Positions 39,979-49,593 of a stretch of DNA of 64,000 nt are shown in pieces (positions within the stretch are counted from its first letter, which is position 1; every line of letters starts with the position of its first letter). Origin of the DNA: Hyphomicrobiales bacterium (GTDB lineage: Bacteria; Pseudomonadota; Alphaproteobacteria; Rhizobiales; Rhizobiaceae); assembly GCA_900469625.1 (NCBI GenBank), contig UBXV01000007.1, forward strand, positions 124,001-188,000, written 5' to 3'. Under the pieces are notes generated by a model that searched no databases, was not told the origin of the DNA, and was given only the letters and a program-made list of their open reading frames with translations. A program made the position numbers and the translations under genes.

Positions 39979-41271
39979 TCACAAGACTCGGTCGCCGCGA
40001 GCTATACCGTCGAAACTGGCAGTTCTGACAGGATCTGCCCATCCAACGTTACTGTGAAGTGTCAGAGCTTCGTCGTGAGGATGCCGATAGACGTTAGACG
40101 CACCGTAAGAGATTACATAACTCGACCGTCCAATTGGAGTAGGCGGCATTGAAAATGCGCTATGAGCGCGTCCTCCGTGATGGGTAGCCACAAGGCCGTC
40201 GAATTGCAGCGTACCAAACGGCAGACTGTTATAGTCTGCATCCCCCGCCAGCAGGATACTACGTCCATCGAGAAGCGAGGCGCGCATTGCCAAGCCCGTA
40301 CCGTTCCTGCCCAAACCCGTGCATTCGCCGAGGTCGCCGACATTGTATGACGAAGATCCACCGCTCCACACGTACAGGCGACGCGCATCCGCCAAACCTC
40401 TGGCGAGCCTTGCAGCTCCAGGCCCAAGGATCTGGTCGGGCACTATCCATCTACAACGCCTGAGCGATTGGAATTGAAATGCAGCGTGGAAATGGTCCCA
40501 ATCCCAGTGCGAGAGAACGATCGGGACACGCGCGTCTAGGTCCACTGTAAAAGGTACAGACCTTGCGCCCTTCGCATTGAAAGCCGTTGGAGCGCCGACG
40601 TCAAAGTGAAGGCAAGGTTGACCTTCCCTTAAAAGCGTCGTGAAGCTCCCCTGCCCAACATCATGTACCAATACCTTGTCCGCCTGCGGAACGCGCGTCA
40701 ACACATCCTGAGCGCTTAACCGCGACAAGCGCTGCGGTATGCGGCAGACGGCGGCGATTGCTGACGGCAGCGCTAGGGCAGGCACGGAAGCCGCGCCAAG
40801 CGACGCTGGACGAGGCGCTGGATCAATGCTGGAAACGAGCCGTTCGCCTTTTACTACACGCCCCTTCGAGAATGCAGTGAACCCCAAAGGAGTGCTCCCG
40901 GCAAACCATGCACGCATTCCCTCTGCCGATTGATCGGGATTCAGCTCCAGGTGAAACCAAAATCCCGGTTGCACATCTACAATGTCGTTGGCGAATTTAG
41001 CGAATTTACTAGGTGTCGTGGTTAGACGGAGTAATCCGAAATCAGCGTCGTGCTCGGGAGCCGCGCTTTTAATCCAGTCAGCAGCCTGATCACCTGCGTC
41101 CGCAGTCACCGTGTCGAACTCGATCACCGATCTCGCAAGCGGGCCAGCACCGATCTGGTCTATTCGACTGACTCTGGCGAATACATGTCGTTCCGGGAAC
41201 TCTCCCAAGCCAAAAAAGAAAAAGAAGAAGGCTGCCTCCTGGAAGCTGAAATCGCGCTCAGGCGTGGACAT
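39979..41271 (-). CDS. MBL-fold protein of the ComEC-C-terminal (DVGQG) type
   Basis: A 430-residue protein. The C-terminal half (~200-430) is a metallo-beta-lactamase domain of the kind fused to ComEC/Rec2: VHDVGQGSFTTLL, the metal motif LSHWDWDHFHA, LLAGDADYNSLP and VATHHGG. Such domains are nucleases in some competence proteins, but free-standing forms are uncharacterised. The N-terminal half is unknown and contains a run of six Phe (AAFFFFFFGLG) near residue 14. It is the only gene in the short module between R2 and R3 and so is probably a stand-alone cargo gene. Confidence 0.7.
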   Translation of the reverse strand: MSTPERDFSFQEAAFFFFFFGLGEFPERHVFARVSRIDQIGAGPLARSVIEFDTVTADAGDQAADWIKSAAPEHDADFGLLRLTTTPSKFAKFANDIVDVQPGFWFHLELNPDQSAEGMRAWFAGSTPLGFTAFSKGRVVKGERLVSSIDPAPRPASLGAASVPALALPSAIAAVCRIPQRLSRLSAQDVLTRVPQADKVLVHDVGQGSFTTLLREGQPCLHFDVGAPTAFNAKGARSVPFTVDLDARVPIVLSHWDWDHFHAAFQFQSLRRCRWIVPDQILGPGAARLARGLADARRLYVWSGGSSSYNVGDLGECTGLGRNGTGLAMRASLLDGRSILLAGDADYNSLPFGTLQFDGLVATHHGGRAHSAFSMPPTPIGRSSYVISYGASNVYRHPHDEALTLHSNVGWADPVRTASFDGIARGDRVL

Positions 41272-41460
41272 TAATCCAAGCGTCTAAAGAAAAGCTGACC
41301 GCCCGTTAGATCTCTCATGCTTAGCTGGTCCATGGATCCGGTAGTTTCGCATCAGAAGTCACGCCTTGAGGTTACTCGGGATGAACGCACGGCTAAAATC
41401 TGCTGCCGGCGTGAAGGCGACGAGCTCCTTGGTCAAGACAATGTCTGCTTTCAGGCAAGC

Positions 41461-41940
41461 GCGAGGAAGCGATCTATGGCTGACAAGGGGGCGCAAAGCT
41501 GCCGCACGCTCTATCGCTACGGCACCGCAAACGTGAGATCCGAAAGCGGAAATAATTGCCGCTCGCCCGTCCTGTTGACCGATGCCCAAAGCCAGGGCAC
41601 AAGGGTGGCATCCACGGTCGCTCGCGATTGGAAAACAGAGGGAATTTCATAGCTTTTCTGCTAAGCCATTGAAATCATGTGAGAATCCAAGGTCCCCAGA
41701 CAAGCATTTTTTGGACGTGTTTCTTCTATGTTACGGCTACTGTTCCCCACCAAAAAAAGCGGCGTCTTTACAGCCACTTGGCCCACTTTCCCGTAAAAAC
41801 CGTGTGACGCCCTCCAGATTCCAGGGACGCCTGGAGCTGCGTAGAAAGACGGCTGGGGACCCCGTCCGACCGCCTCCGACAAGCCGTGGCCAATTACAGT
41901 GTCATGTCCGGAAGCGCACGGTCTGCGGCTCGGAAGCTTC
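41461..41940 (+). repeat. R3: island att-like junction repeat
   Basis: The third copy: the dyad GCGGAAATAATTGCCGC (41546-41562), the arm region from GATGCCCAAAG (41581), a decayed core (41683-41704, GAATCCAAGGTCCCCAGAC) and a long tail closely matching R1 up to about 41940. The remainder of the stretch 41272-42508 (42.0-42.5 kb) has no gene I can support. Confidence 0.75.
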
Positions 41941-42508
41941 ACGGGCAATGAGCCTGGAAGGGCTTAGACTGAGGCGTGCGGTGGTCCGAAAGAGACACGG
42001 AGATTTGAGTATGCCGCGTCAGCTTTGCGCCCGCATTTCGGTCATTCAGTCCCCTTCGGTGTCTTCCTAGTAATCGCCTCAGTCGCTGCAACGTCTGTTT
42101 TCAATATAGGCGGGAACCATGCTTGGCGATCGCCCCGCCTGTGCAAGCAGCGATGTGTGTGTTCGGCAAGCTCGCACCAGCGATGGTAAGTAGCAGAACA
42201 TTGTGCAGGAAGACGCTCACAACATCGCCTTTCGCTCCAGCGAATCACATTCATGTGGCGCGGCGAGACGATGCGCGCAGCCTACGTCCTCCCTTGGGAC
42301 GGCATCAAAGATGCCATTTTTCAAAAGTGGTGGGAGATGTGATTGATGACCTCCAGTAATAGCAGCGTCCGCCCGCTGTACGTTATTCCCGATTGCATGA
42401 TCTATCGCTAATAGCATCAAATAGTTCCCCAAAAATAGCGCGTACATCTTGCAAGTTCACGAATTTATGGTTGTATATGTGCTCTTCCTTCGCTTGCTGG
42501 AGAACAAT

Positions 42509-42748
42509 GTGACCACGGATAAAAAGTCGCTTTCTTTGGGAAAGCAGAAACTGATCAGCCTGGATGTTCCTATCGGCGCCTGTACGATCGGGTACGACGG
42601 GGTGGGAAGTAAGCCGGTCAAAATAACCTTTGCAGGAAGGACTATCGAAGGTTCCGGCCCCATTACCCTTAGTCCGGCTTGGGACTCCGCCGTTACGCCA
42701 AATGTTGACGTAAGTCTTTCTATCAAGTTGCCGTTTTCGGAGGACTGA
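42509..42748 (+). CDS. Small protein upstream of the GT/radical SAM pair, candidate peptide substrate
   Basis: A 79-residue protein. The GTG at 42509 is chosen because GGAG lies six bases before it; longer in-frame starts at 42449 and 42467 lack such a site. It opens with a polar, Lys/Ser-rich stretch (TTDKKSLSLGKQKLISLDVP). Then comes IGACTIGYDGVGS, with the only Cys, and a Ser/Thr/Pro-rich beta-like tail. It lies 50 bp upstream of a glycosyltransferase with a PqqD-like domain and a RiPP-type radical SAM gene. A role as precursor peptide or accessory protein is inferred from position only; it resembles no known precursor family that I can name. Confidence 0.5.
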   Translation: MTTDKKSLSLGKQKLISLDVPIGACTIGYDGVGSKPVKITFAGRTIEGSGPITLSPAWDSAVTPNVDVSLSIKLPFSED

Positions 42749-42798
42749 GTTCGATACCGCGCAAAGAGGTCGTTTGATTATACATAGGGTCTCAGCGG

Positions 42799-44439
42799 TT
42801 GAGCGGACAACAAGATAAAGATGTGGCGCGTGGACATAGCGACAGCAAGCTGTCTCTAGCTGTTCTGGATCTCGATCCACGGCTGGTTCCTGAGCCCTAT
42901 ATGCCTCACGGCACGGATCACAGCGCCGCATTGCTTTCGAATGCGTTGGCCAGAAGTCCGCTTTTTGGGAGCGTAGACTTCTTTTTTGACACAGCACTGC
43001 CTGGTGAAGAACGCAGACTTGCCGAAACGTCGGAGCAGATTAGCCTCACGTCTCTCGTGTCCTGGGTCAAAAGGCTTGGCGACTATGACGCGACATACCT
43101 ACCTTACGGCCTGTTGCGCACGTCATACTTTTCGTTACGACCTCATTATGCCCAAATGCCGATGATTTGCGAGGTAGGAACGACTTTCCACCCAAATGTT
43201 TGGCGGAATCTTTTCCACGCAGCCGCTTCTTCAAACATAAGGTCATCAGACGGGTTAATTTTTAAGTCTGATCGAACACGGGAAATCGTAGCTAGCGCGT
43301 GGGAAAGTTGGCGGTCCGAGCTCCCCTGGCTCAGCGCATTTCCGAATTCGGTTACCATACCCAACGCGGTAGACACGCAGTCCAATAGACACTTAAGTCG
43401 AGAGCGCGCTGAGACACGTTCAGAACTCCACCTGAAAGATGACGACGTAGTCTTTCTTTGCTTCAGCCGTTTCGCGCCAGTCGGAAAGATGGACTATGAG
43501 GCAATATTGTTTCTCTGGCAACGCGTGATCGAGAAACACCAGAATGCAGTGCTACTGATTACCGGCGCCACGATCTCCGTCCCAAACTATCGTACATACG
43601 CGCAGCGCCTCCAGGAAACAGCTCGGGCCCTCGGTGTGGCCAACAACGTCCTCATAGTTGCGAGTCCTTACGAGCGCTGGACGAACGCGAGATCGTGTCT
43701 TATGTCCGCGGCTGACGTGTTCATTCACACCACTCAGGGCGTCGAGGAGACTTCTCCTAGCGTTATACTGGAGGCGGCGGCTCACGAGCTTCCTGTGATA
43801 GCCAGTGATTGGGCTGAAAATAGTAGTCTAGTGCTTCACAATGTAACTGGCTGGCTCGTGGATACGGTGGCGGCGCCCGTCGACCCGTTGGTTAGAAGCT
43901 CGCTATTCGCTGGAAGCCATCAGTCTACCGCTGCCCAGCTTGAGGCCACGATCGGGGTCAATGGCGGCCAACTTATTAGCTCGGTCACTCGTGCGATGGA
44001 CGCCTCTGTTAGAAGTCGGTTTGGCTGTGCCGGACGGCGGCTTATGGAAGACAAATATTCCGTCGATTGCATTGTTGAAAGGCGAGCCAACTTTGTCGCC
44101 GAGTGCGCGAGGGATGCTCAAGTGAGCGCTGTGCCGCCTCGGCGGATCGTCGATTTGGGGATTATTCCACTGGGTCTAGCCGCCCATCGACTTACCGGCG
44201 AGACCCTAGTCCAATGTACAAACGAAGAAGCATCTATGCAAGCACAGGATTTCCAAAGGCTCAACGGACCGGCATCTCAAATATTACTCGAGTTTATCAG
44301 GCAGAAACGGAACGTTTCGTTCGCTGAGATTTGCTCACGCCTGAAGTCGCATTTCGCAGCTAGCAGCCTAGAGTCAGACGCCGGGAAGTTGGTTATGGCG
44401 GCGCTGAGCCTTGGAGTTGTTTCGCTTGCTTTCCCTTGA
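42799..44439 (+). CDS. Family-4-type glycosyltransferase with C-terminal PqqD-like domain
   Basis: A 546-residue protein. Residues ~20-400 form a GT-B glycosyltransferase: PHGTDHSAALLSN near the N-terminus, LCFSRFAPVGKMDYEAILFL, ADVFIHTTQGVEETSPSVILEAAAHELPVIASDW (donor-binding E-x7-E-type region) and GWLVD. The tail (~465-546, LNGPASQILLEFIRQKRNVS and FAEICSRLKSHF) reads like a PqqD/RRE-type winged helix, as used to bind RiPP leader peptides. The start appears to be TTG at 42799 after AGGG. It lies between a small protein gene and a RiPP-type radical SAM gene, all on the plus strand. Confidence 0.7.
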   Translation: MSGQQDKDVARGHSDSKLSLAVLDLDPRLVPEPYMPHGTDHSAALLSNALARSPLFGSVDFFFDTALPGEERRLAETSEQISLTSLVSWVKRLGDYDATYLPYGLLRTSYFSLRPHYAQMPMICEVGTTFHPNVWRNLFHAAASSNIRSSDGLIFKSDRTREIVASAWESWRSELPWLSAFPNSVTIPNAVDTQSNRHLSRERAETRSELHLKDDDVVFLCFSRFAPVGKMDYEAILFLWQRVIEKHQNAVLLITGATISVPNYRTYAQRLQETARALGVANNVLIVASPYERWTNARSCLMSAADVFIHTTQGVEETSPSVILEAAAHELPVIASDWAENSSLVLHNVTGWLVDTVAAPVDPLVRSSLFAGSHQSTAAQLEATIGVNGGQLISSVTRAMDASVRSRFGCAGRRLMEDKYSVDCIVERRANFVAECARDAQVSAVPPRRIVDLGIIPLGLAAHRLTGETLVQCTNEEASMQAQDFQRLNGPASQILLEFIRQKRNVSFAEICSRLKSHFAASSLESDAGKLVMAALSLGVVSLAFP

Positions 44440-44505
44440 CCAAGTCACGCGAAGGGCTGTTCAGTAAACGGTGGACTAAAGTGCTGACATTCAGAGGGTT
44501 TGTGA

Positions 44506-46338
44506 TTGGTGCTCCAAAATACGGCTCTAAGGAAGAATGACCCACCGACTATTGCGCTAGTAGCGATGCCATTCGCAGAGCTGACTATGCCCATTCTTGA
44601 AATGGGACTCGCGCATCGGGATCTGATAGCTGCAGGCGCTCACCCGACTTCGTTTTCCTTTCACCTGCAATTCTTCGATTTCCTGTCACGGCACGACACA
44701 GCACTTGCGGACCTTCTTCGATATCAATCACTACGAAACAACAAAGGTGTAGGCGATTGGATCTTCGCGGTTCCCCCATTTTGCAACGTCACTCCCGAGA
44801 CGGACGCGGCATTTGCCGATATGTTTGTTGCCGAGGGCCGATCAGCCGCCGAAATCCTGCTCTACGCCCGCAGGGTTCGGTCATTGGCGAGACGGTTTCT
44901 GGAGCAATGTGCCGATGCGATAGAGAGGGTTAAGCCCAGTCAGGTTTACTTCTTCCTGCAGGATTATGAGTTCGTCCCATCGCTGGCTCTGAGCAAGCTT
45001 TTGGTGGATCGCAGCCCGGCACTAACCGTGTCATTTGTTGGTGACAGTTGTCGTGAGCCTTTCGGAACCGCATTGCGTAGTGGGTTTCCCTACCTAACCT
45101 CCATTCAGTCCCAGAGCATAGACTCGAAGACGATCGTCAGTTCCTTCATTTACAACTCAGATCGTGATCTGGCAAATTCCCATCATCACGACACAGAAAC
45201 ATTTTCCCAGGAGACAATCCCAAACTACGACGAATACTTCGAACGGCTTGCTCAATCTCATGTTCAGGACAAGATTTGGCGGATGTTGTGGATCCCCTTC
45301 CGGACTTCACAGGGTTGCTGGTGGGGCGACAAGGTACGATGCAGCTTCTGTGCACTCCCAGAGCCTGGCAAGGCATTCAATGTTCTTCTCGACCCTAACA
45401 AAGCGGCGCAGCAGATTGTAGCGCTGGCCCAACGATATGCCTGCGCGCAATTCAATATCCATGACCTGATCCAAAGTCGCTCGGTCCAAACGTTAATGGA
45501 GTGTATTGACGAGCAGGACGCCGAGGTAAAGTTATACCTACTGGTACACCCCTCCATCTCAAAAGAGCAGATACGCATAATCGCAAGGGGGGGGCACGAA
45601 ATTCAGCTTGGGCTAGAAACCCTTTCAACACGGCTGTCGAAAAAGATGCGGAAGGGCACAAACGCATTCCAGTGTATGCGCGTGTTGCGGTGGTGCGCGG
45701 AGTTTGGGGCTCGCGCAAACTGGAACTTGATCTATGATGTTCCCGGCTGGGATTTAGGCGATTACGAAGAGTTGCTCCATGTAATACCATTCGCAACAAC
45801 CTTTGCGCCCCCCGATTTCCATCGGTTTCAGCTACAAGTCGGAAGTCCCTTGTTTGATCAAGTGAGTTCTTCCGCTAGAATAGCTAAGCCTTGGTATGCT
45901 ATAATCTACTCTGACTATCCTATTTCGGTGGCAAATGGCCTTGCATCTGAATTCGACCGGGAAGGCATCGAAGACGCCGCGATAACGTCCGCGATACAAG
46001 CAGTTCGAAAACTGGTCGAAGTATGGCGCGAGCGGGCCGCTCAGAATTCGCGCCGGCTCACTTTTCGCGACTTAGGTACCAGCCTGATCATAAGTGACTT
46101 CCGCGTTGAACGGCCAAGCGCGCGATTTGTGCTGAAGGCCGCCGAGAGAGCGATATATCTAGCCTGCGTTGATGGAATTGATCTTTCTCGTCTGCGAGAG
46201 CATGTTGCAGCAGGCGGTTGGTCGTTAGCATTGGAGGATCTGAAGGCTTTCTTGGAGGAAGCCGTTGCGGAGAAGATAATGTTCGGCGAGCGAGGGCATT
46301 ATCTGGCGCTAGCTATTCCTGAGGTCATCGTAGCGTAA
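44506..46338 (+). CDS. B12-binding radical SAM enzyme, RiPP maturation type (TIGR03975-like)
   Basis: A 610-residue enzyme resembling the RiPP maturation radical SAM protein 1 family (cobalamin-dependent, often C-methyltransferases). An N-terminal B12-binding-like region spans ~10-240. Then PNYDEYFERL precedes the 4Fe-4S motif in SQGCWWGDKVRCSFC, with cysteines at 271, 279 and 282 (CX7CX2C, typical of the family). The TIM-barrel core follows (HEIQLGLETLSTRL, NWNLIYDVPGW). The C-terminus (~520-610) is winged-helix-like. The start is likely TTG at 44506, with AGAGGG upstream. It is 66 bp downstream of the GT gene, so one operon is likely. Confidence 0.8.
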   Translation: MVLQNTALRKNDPPTIALVAMPFAELTMPILEMGLAHRDLIAAGAHPTSFSFHLQFFDFLSRHDTALADLLRYQSLRNNKGVGDWIFAVPPFCNVTPETDAAFADMFVAEGRSAAEILLYARRVRSLARRFLEQCADAIERVKPSQVYFFLQDYEFVPSLALSKLLVDRSPALTVSFVGDSCREPFGTALRSGFPYLTSIQSQSIDSKTIVSSFIYNSDRDLANSHHHDTETFSQETIPNYDEYFERLAQSHVQDKIWRMLWIPFRTSQGCWWGDKVRCSFCALPEPGKAFNVLLDPNKAAQQIVALAQRYACAQFNIHDLIQSRSVQTLMECIDEQDAEVKLYLLVHPSISKEQIRIIARGGHEIQLGLETLSTRLSKKMRKGTNAFQCMRVLRWCAEFGARANWNLIYDVPGWDLGDYEELLHVIPFATTFAPPDFHRFQLQVGSPLFDQVSSSARIAKPWYAIIYSDYPISVANGLASEFDREGIEDAAITSAIQAVRKLVEVWRERAAQNSRRLTFRDLGTSLIISDFRVERPSARFVLKAAERAIYLACVDGIDLSRLREHVAAGGWSLALEDLKAFLEEAVAEKIMFGERGHYLALAIPEVIVA

Positions 46339-46699
46339 GATGTCCCTCCACTGAGTGGGCGTGATTCGAGGTATTCGCTGAAGCTACTTCGCCGTCAGCT
46401 TTTTGGACTCGACAAGCTTTCACGATCGGCGGGCTTTACCTTTCGATCGGGTCACCGCTTCTTAATCGCGTAGCAACACGCAATCACATTTTTATTCCGA
46501 CCGTTGGTCCACGTTTTTCCGAGGAAGCGGTTCATATAACGGTCAGTTCTCTCGGCTAATACGGCCTCTCACTGATTAGAACTCATTGGCCCTTTGACAT
46601 TATCCGCCAGGGCTGGCTTTCGAGCTTGCGCCAGATAACATCTCAATCGGCGCACAATATTCCATGCCGAAACATATCCAGGCAATCGCTACGGCGCCC

Positions 46700-47090
46700 T
46701 GCATGACCGAGAGGCGAACGCGCTGTAGCGGGGCGCGTTATGGCCGACTGGCAGCTAATTCGAAGTCGGACAGCGGAAATTATTGCCGCTCGCCCTCATA
46801 TTGACTGATGCCCAAAGCCAGGGCACAAAGGTGGCATCCACGGTCGCTCGCGATGGGAAAACAGAGGGAATTTCAAGGCTTTTCTACTAAGCTATTGAAA
46901 TCATGTGAGAATCCAGGTCTCCCAGGCTGGCCATTTCGGACGGATTTTCCAGTCTAAATCTGCGTCCATCTACCACACAAAAAAGAGACGCCTTCTCAAT
47001 AACTTGCGCGATCGCGGCTGCAGTTATCTAGGCGACCTGTCGTGTTCGCAGAAGACTAGGAATATTGGCTGGCGACCCGAAAGCAACGAC
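46700..47090 (+). repeat. R4: island att-like junction repeat
   Basis: The fourth copy: the dyad GCGGAAATTATTGCCGC (46773-46789), the arm region from TGATGCCCAAAG (46806), a decayed core (46909-46930, GAATCCAGGTCTCCCAGGC) and a tail shared with R5 (CTTCTCAATAACTTG onwards). The rest of the gap 46339-47660 has short open frames but none with convincing coding character. Confidence 0.75.
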
Positions 47091-47660
47091 CGCAACGAAG
47101 CCGGAATCTGACTGTTGGGAATTACGTTGGAGAAAAAGGTAACGCTGACATTGAAGCTATGTTGGTGTTGTCCGCTACCGGCCCAAAGCGGACTTCCTCG
47201 CTCGCAAAGACCTATCGGCAGGTAGGCCAGTCTAGGACGACTATCAGACTCTCTTTGGGAGCTTGACGCAGCCTAGCCAATAACGGCCGCTTTTATAGGT
47301 GGTAGGCATACTTATTGGCTGAGGGCTTTGATGAGCGTCTAGTTCCCCCTCCAACCTCGGACGTTTCGCAATCCGTTCCGGGCGAAAACGCGGCTGATCT
47401 CCCTGATGAGCCCTCGTCCCTTTGCCGTCCGCTTAAAGACGACCTGACCACGGTGAACCAGATGGAGTCGGTAGGCGCTCGGGCGGAGCTGACGCGCCGA
47501 GCGCTTGACCAACCGGGAACACAGCCAATCTTAGAATGGCGGTTCGGACGATAGCGGCAAATTTGTCGAGACTCGTTGTAGGACGTCGGCTATCCAGGAC
47601 GTGGTATTCCCGGTCGCCGGGATCGATGATGTCCGACGCGTCAGATAATTCAGGAACGCC

Positions 47661-48191
47661 ATGCCCTATTTCCACATGACACCGACCTTGCTCAAACAGG
47701 GGGACCGACGTTCGGCAACCGTCGCAGTTGATCATATCGATCCTAGGATTGAGGCGGCGCTCGCGAGCTTTCGCCCAACAGATTGTTTGGACCGGCGGCT
47801 AGCAACATTTGCGACAACCTACCATGATTTTACGCGGTACGGTGTCTTGTCAGACGGCTATCTCTATTTGGTGGAGCCTGATGCTCCCGCCCAGCGATAT
47901 GACACGTCTTGGCTTACGCCGATGCAGCTTTCCCTGATGCTCGGAAAGTATCCTGATATTAAGCACGCCCTGTTTGCCAACGCACAGGCTTGGACCGACG
48001 AGTTGCTCGAGAAGCAGAGCAGAGGTTACTGGTCCGGTTTGCCTTCTGGAGACAATCCCGCGTGGGAGGTCCTCGCAAATGGACTGGTCGTGGTGGAACG
48101 GCTTAGCGACAGCCTCGTCGCTCGCCGTGAAACCGAAGGAGGTTGGCCACCTCTTCGCTCGCGTTTTGCGGCAGATTGCCCCTTTCCTTAA
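47661..48191 (+). CDS. Hypothetical protein, possibly ADP-ribosyltransferase-fold
   Basis: A 176-residue protein preceded by AGGAACGCC. Its start (PYFHMTPTLLKQGDRRS) and the later GYLYLVEPDAPAQRYD, the YWSGLP stretch and the terminal WEVLANGLVVVERL resemble the layout of small ADP-ribosyltransferase-like proteins. These begin with Y-H-x-T and end with a strand near a conserved Glu. The match is by eye and weak. The fold would suggest a toxin or effector acting on a nucleic acid or protein. It converges on the HEPN-like gene at 48314. Confidence 0.5.
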   Translation: MPYFHMTPTLLKQGDRRSATVAVDHIDPRIEAALASFRPTDCLDRRLATFATTYHDFTRYGVLSDGYLYLVEPDAPAQRYDTSWLTPMQLSLMLGKYPDIKHALFANAQAWTDELLEKQSRGYWSGLPSGDNPAWEVLANGLVVVERLSDSLVARRETEGGWPPLRSRFAADCPFP

Positions 48192-48313
48192 CGTTGGACC
48201 GTTATGCGGCCCGCTCGGCAGACTCGTGTGATCCCGCGTTATGGTAACGCAAAGAGGCATTTAATAACGCGTGCGCCTCTATGATCAGCGTCGCATCGCG
48301 TTCTCCTTGTCCC

Positions 48314-48673
48314 TCAGTGGCAATCAACACCCTCGGGGCCGCCGGTGAATTTCTCACCGTGGATGTAGCTATTCCGCACCCTGCAGACCCCGTTGATGAT
48401 CAATTGTGCGACATTCGTTAGCGGCCCGGGTCGCTCAGGCGACCATGCCATGTTCGCCATAAGGCGGCGCGGCAGTGCGCCGATGAGCGTCTTGGCAATC
48501 CCCCACTGGACAATTAGAGCGAAGAATTCGGGACCGAGCGTTTGCGCAAATCGATCCCAGTCAGCTTCCGCCACATCCCGATCGAGACGGCGAAAACCGG
48601 AACGCTTCAACGCATATTCCGCACTCCGGAACTCGCGAATAAATGCTTCACATCTTATATGGGGATCAGTCAT
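48314..48673 (-). CDS. HEPN-like small protein
   Basis: A 119-residue, mostly helical protein with a C-terminal motif RVRNSYIHGEKF, which contains R-N-x-x-x-H, the active-site pattern of HEPN ribonucleases. The family is otherwise uncharacterised; homologues I recall share the GVCRVRNSxxHGEKF ending and the FRxAEYALKRSGF start. HEPN proteins often serve as toxins or abortive-infection RNases. The gene is divergent from the unknown gene at 48790 and convergent with the ART-like gene, so either could be a partner. Confidence 0.6.
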   Translation of the reverse strand: MTDPHIRCEAFIREFRSAEYALKRSGFRRLDRDVAEADWDRFAQTLGPEFFALIVQWGIAKTLIGALPRRLMANMAWSPERPGPLTNVAQLIINGVCRVRNSYIHGEKFTGGPEGVDCH

Positions 48674-48789
48674 GTTCGCGCGCCACCCAGCGTCACTACA
48701 TCATCGGTCTAACACACTTACGCACACGCCAAGCCCCCGAAATTTGCCGTCATCGAAATGATGCCGCCTACCCTAGAACGCAGGTCCTG

Positions 48790-49572
48790 ATGAAAGACGC
48801 TGATCTCTTAAAAGCCGAAACGGTTGCTAGAATGCTCCTCGAGATCCTTCCGCCTCCATCCCGGCGGATGCATTTCGACGATGTTCGCATTGAGGAAGAG
48901 ACTTTCAGCCTCCCTGATCTCGAAGAGCCCGTCGAGGTCCCAATGATCCGAGAGCGCGCGGCCGGTCTGCTGATACAGCTTGAACACCTTCTAAGTACTG
49001 CGAATTGGGCGCCTCGTGGCGACATGCCACTATTTCCGACTGCCACGCGTTGGACGCTTGGATGGGTCGAACGAGAGGCTCCAATGCGGAAAGTCCTCCG
49101 CGGGTATCTTCTGCCGGTGAAGCAATTCCCGATTTTGGGAAGCGTCTCGGATCGAGCAATTGCGTTTCTGTCGAAGATTTCAGGCTGGAATGACTACGTG
49201 AAACGCGAGAACCATCCGGGCGTTGGCATTCATTATCACTACCTTTCCGACGCCAAAAAGCGATCCGACGTGCTGCTCGCATGGGATACTCGGTGGCACG
49301 CATCGCCGGGGACGGATGCCTTGCGACCATTGTTCGGAGAAAAGCATGCCGAAGGAAAAGCAGGCTTTAGCGCACGCCCCTGGGCGTGGTGCGACAAAAA
49401 GAAAATCTCGATGTACAACGCTTGCGCGGGCGACCTTAACAAGTGGCCGATCGGCGAGTTTCGTTGCGCATCTCAAAATGCTTTAGCAGTGTGGCCGGGC
49501 GTTGCGGTGATTACTCCGACACAGATCGTAGTCGCCACGATCACCGCGCCGGGGCAAAAGCACCGGCGTTGA
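48790..49572 (+). CDS. Hypothetical protein
   Basis: A 260-residue protein I do not recognise. The ATG at 48790 is taken as start; the in-frame extension to 48643 reads poorly and overlaps the HEPN-like gene start. The N-terminal third is acidic and helical (VARMLLEILPPPSRRM, then EEETFSLPDLEEPVEVP). The remainder is Trp/Tyr/His-rich (HPGVGIHYHYLSDAKK, FSARPWAWCDKKKI). No signal or membrane segment is visible. It ends 22 bp before the convergent HNH gene. Confidence 0.55.
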   Translation: MKDADLLKAETVARMLLEILPPPSRRMHFDDVRIEEETFSLPDLEEPVEVPMIRERAAGLLIQLEHLLSTANWAPRGDMPLFPTATRWTLGWVEREAPMRKVLRGYLLPVKQFPILGSVSDRAIAFLSKISGWNDYVKRENHPGVGIHYHYLSDAKKRSDVLLAWDTRWHASPGTDALRPLFGEKHAEGKAGFSARPWAWCDKKKISMYNACAGDLNKWPIGEFRCASQNALAVWPGVAVITPTQIVVATITAPGQKHRR

Positions 49573-49593
49573 ATCACGGCCGATGCCTATTGG

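Noticed and set aside
47315-47735. Short open frames between R4 and the ART-like gene
   Set aside because: They overlap on opposite strands, with no motif or ribosome-binding site of note.
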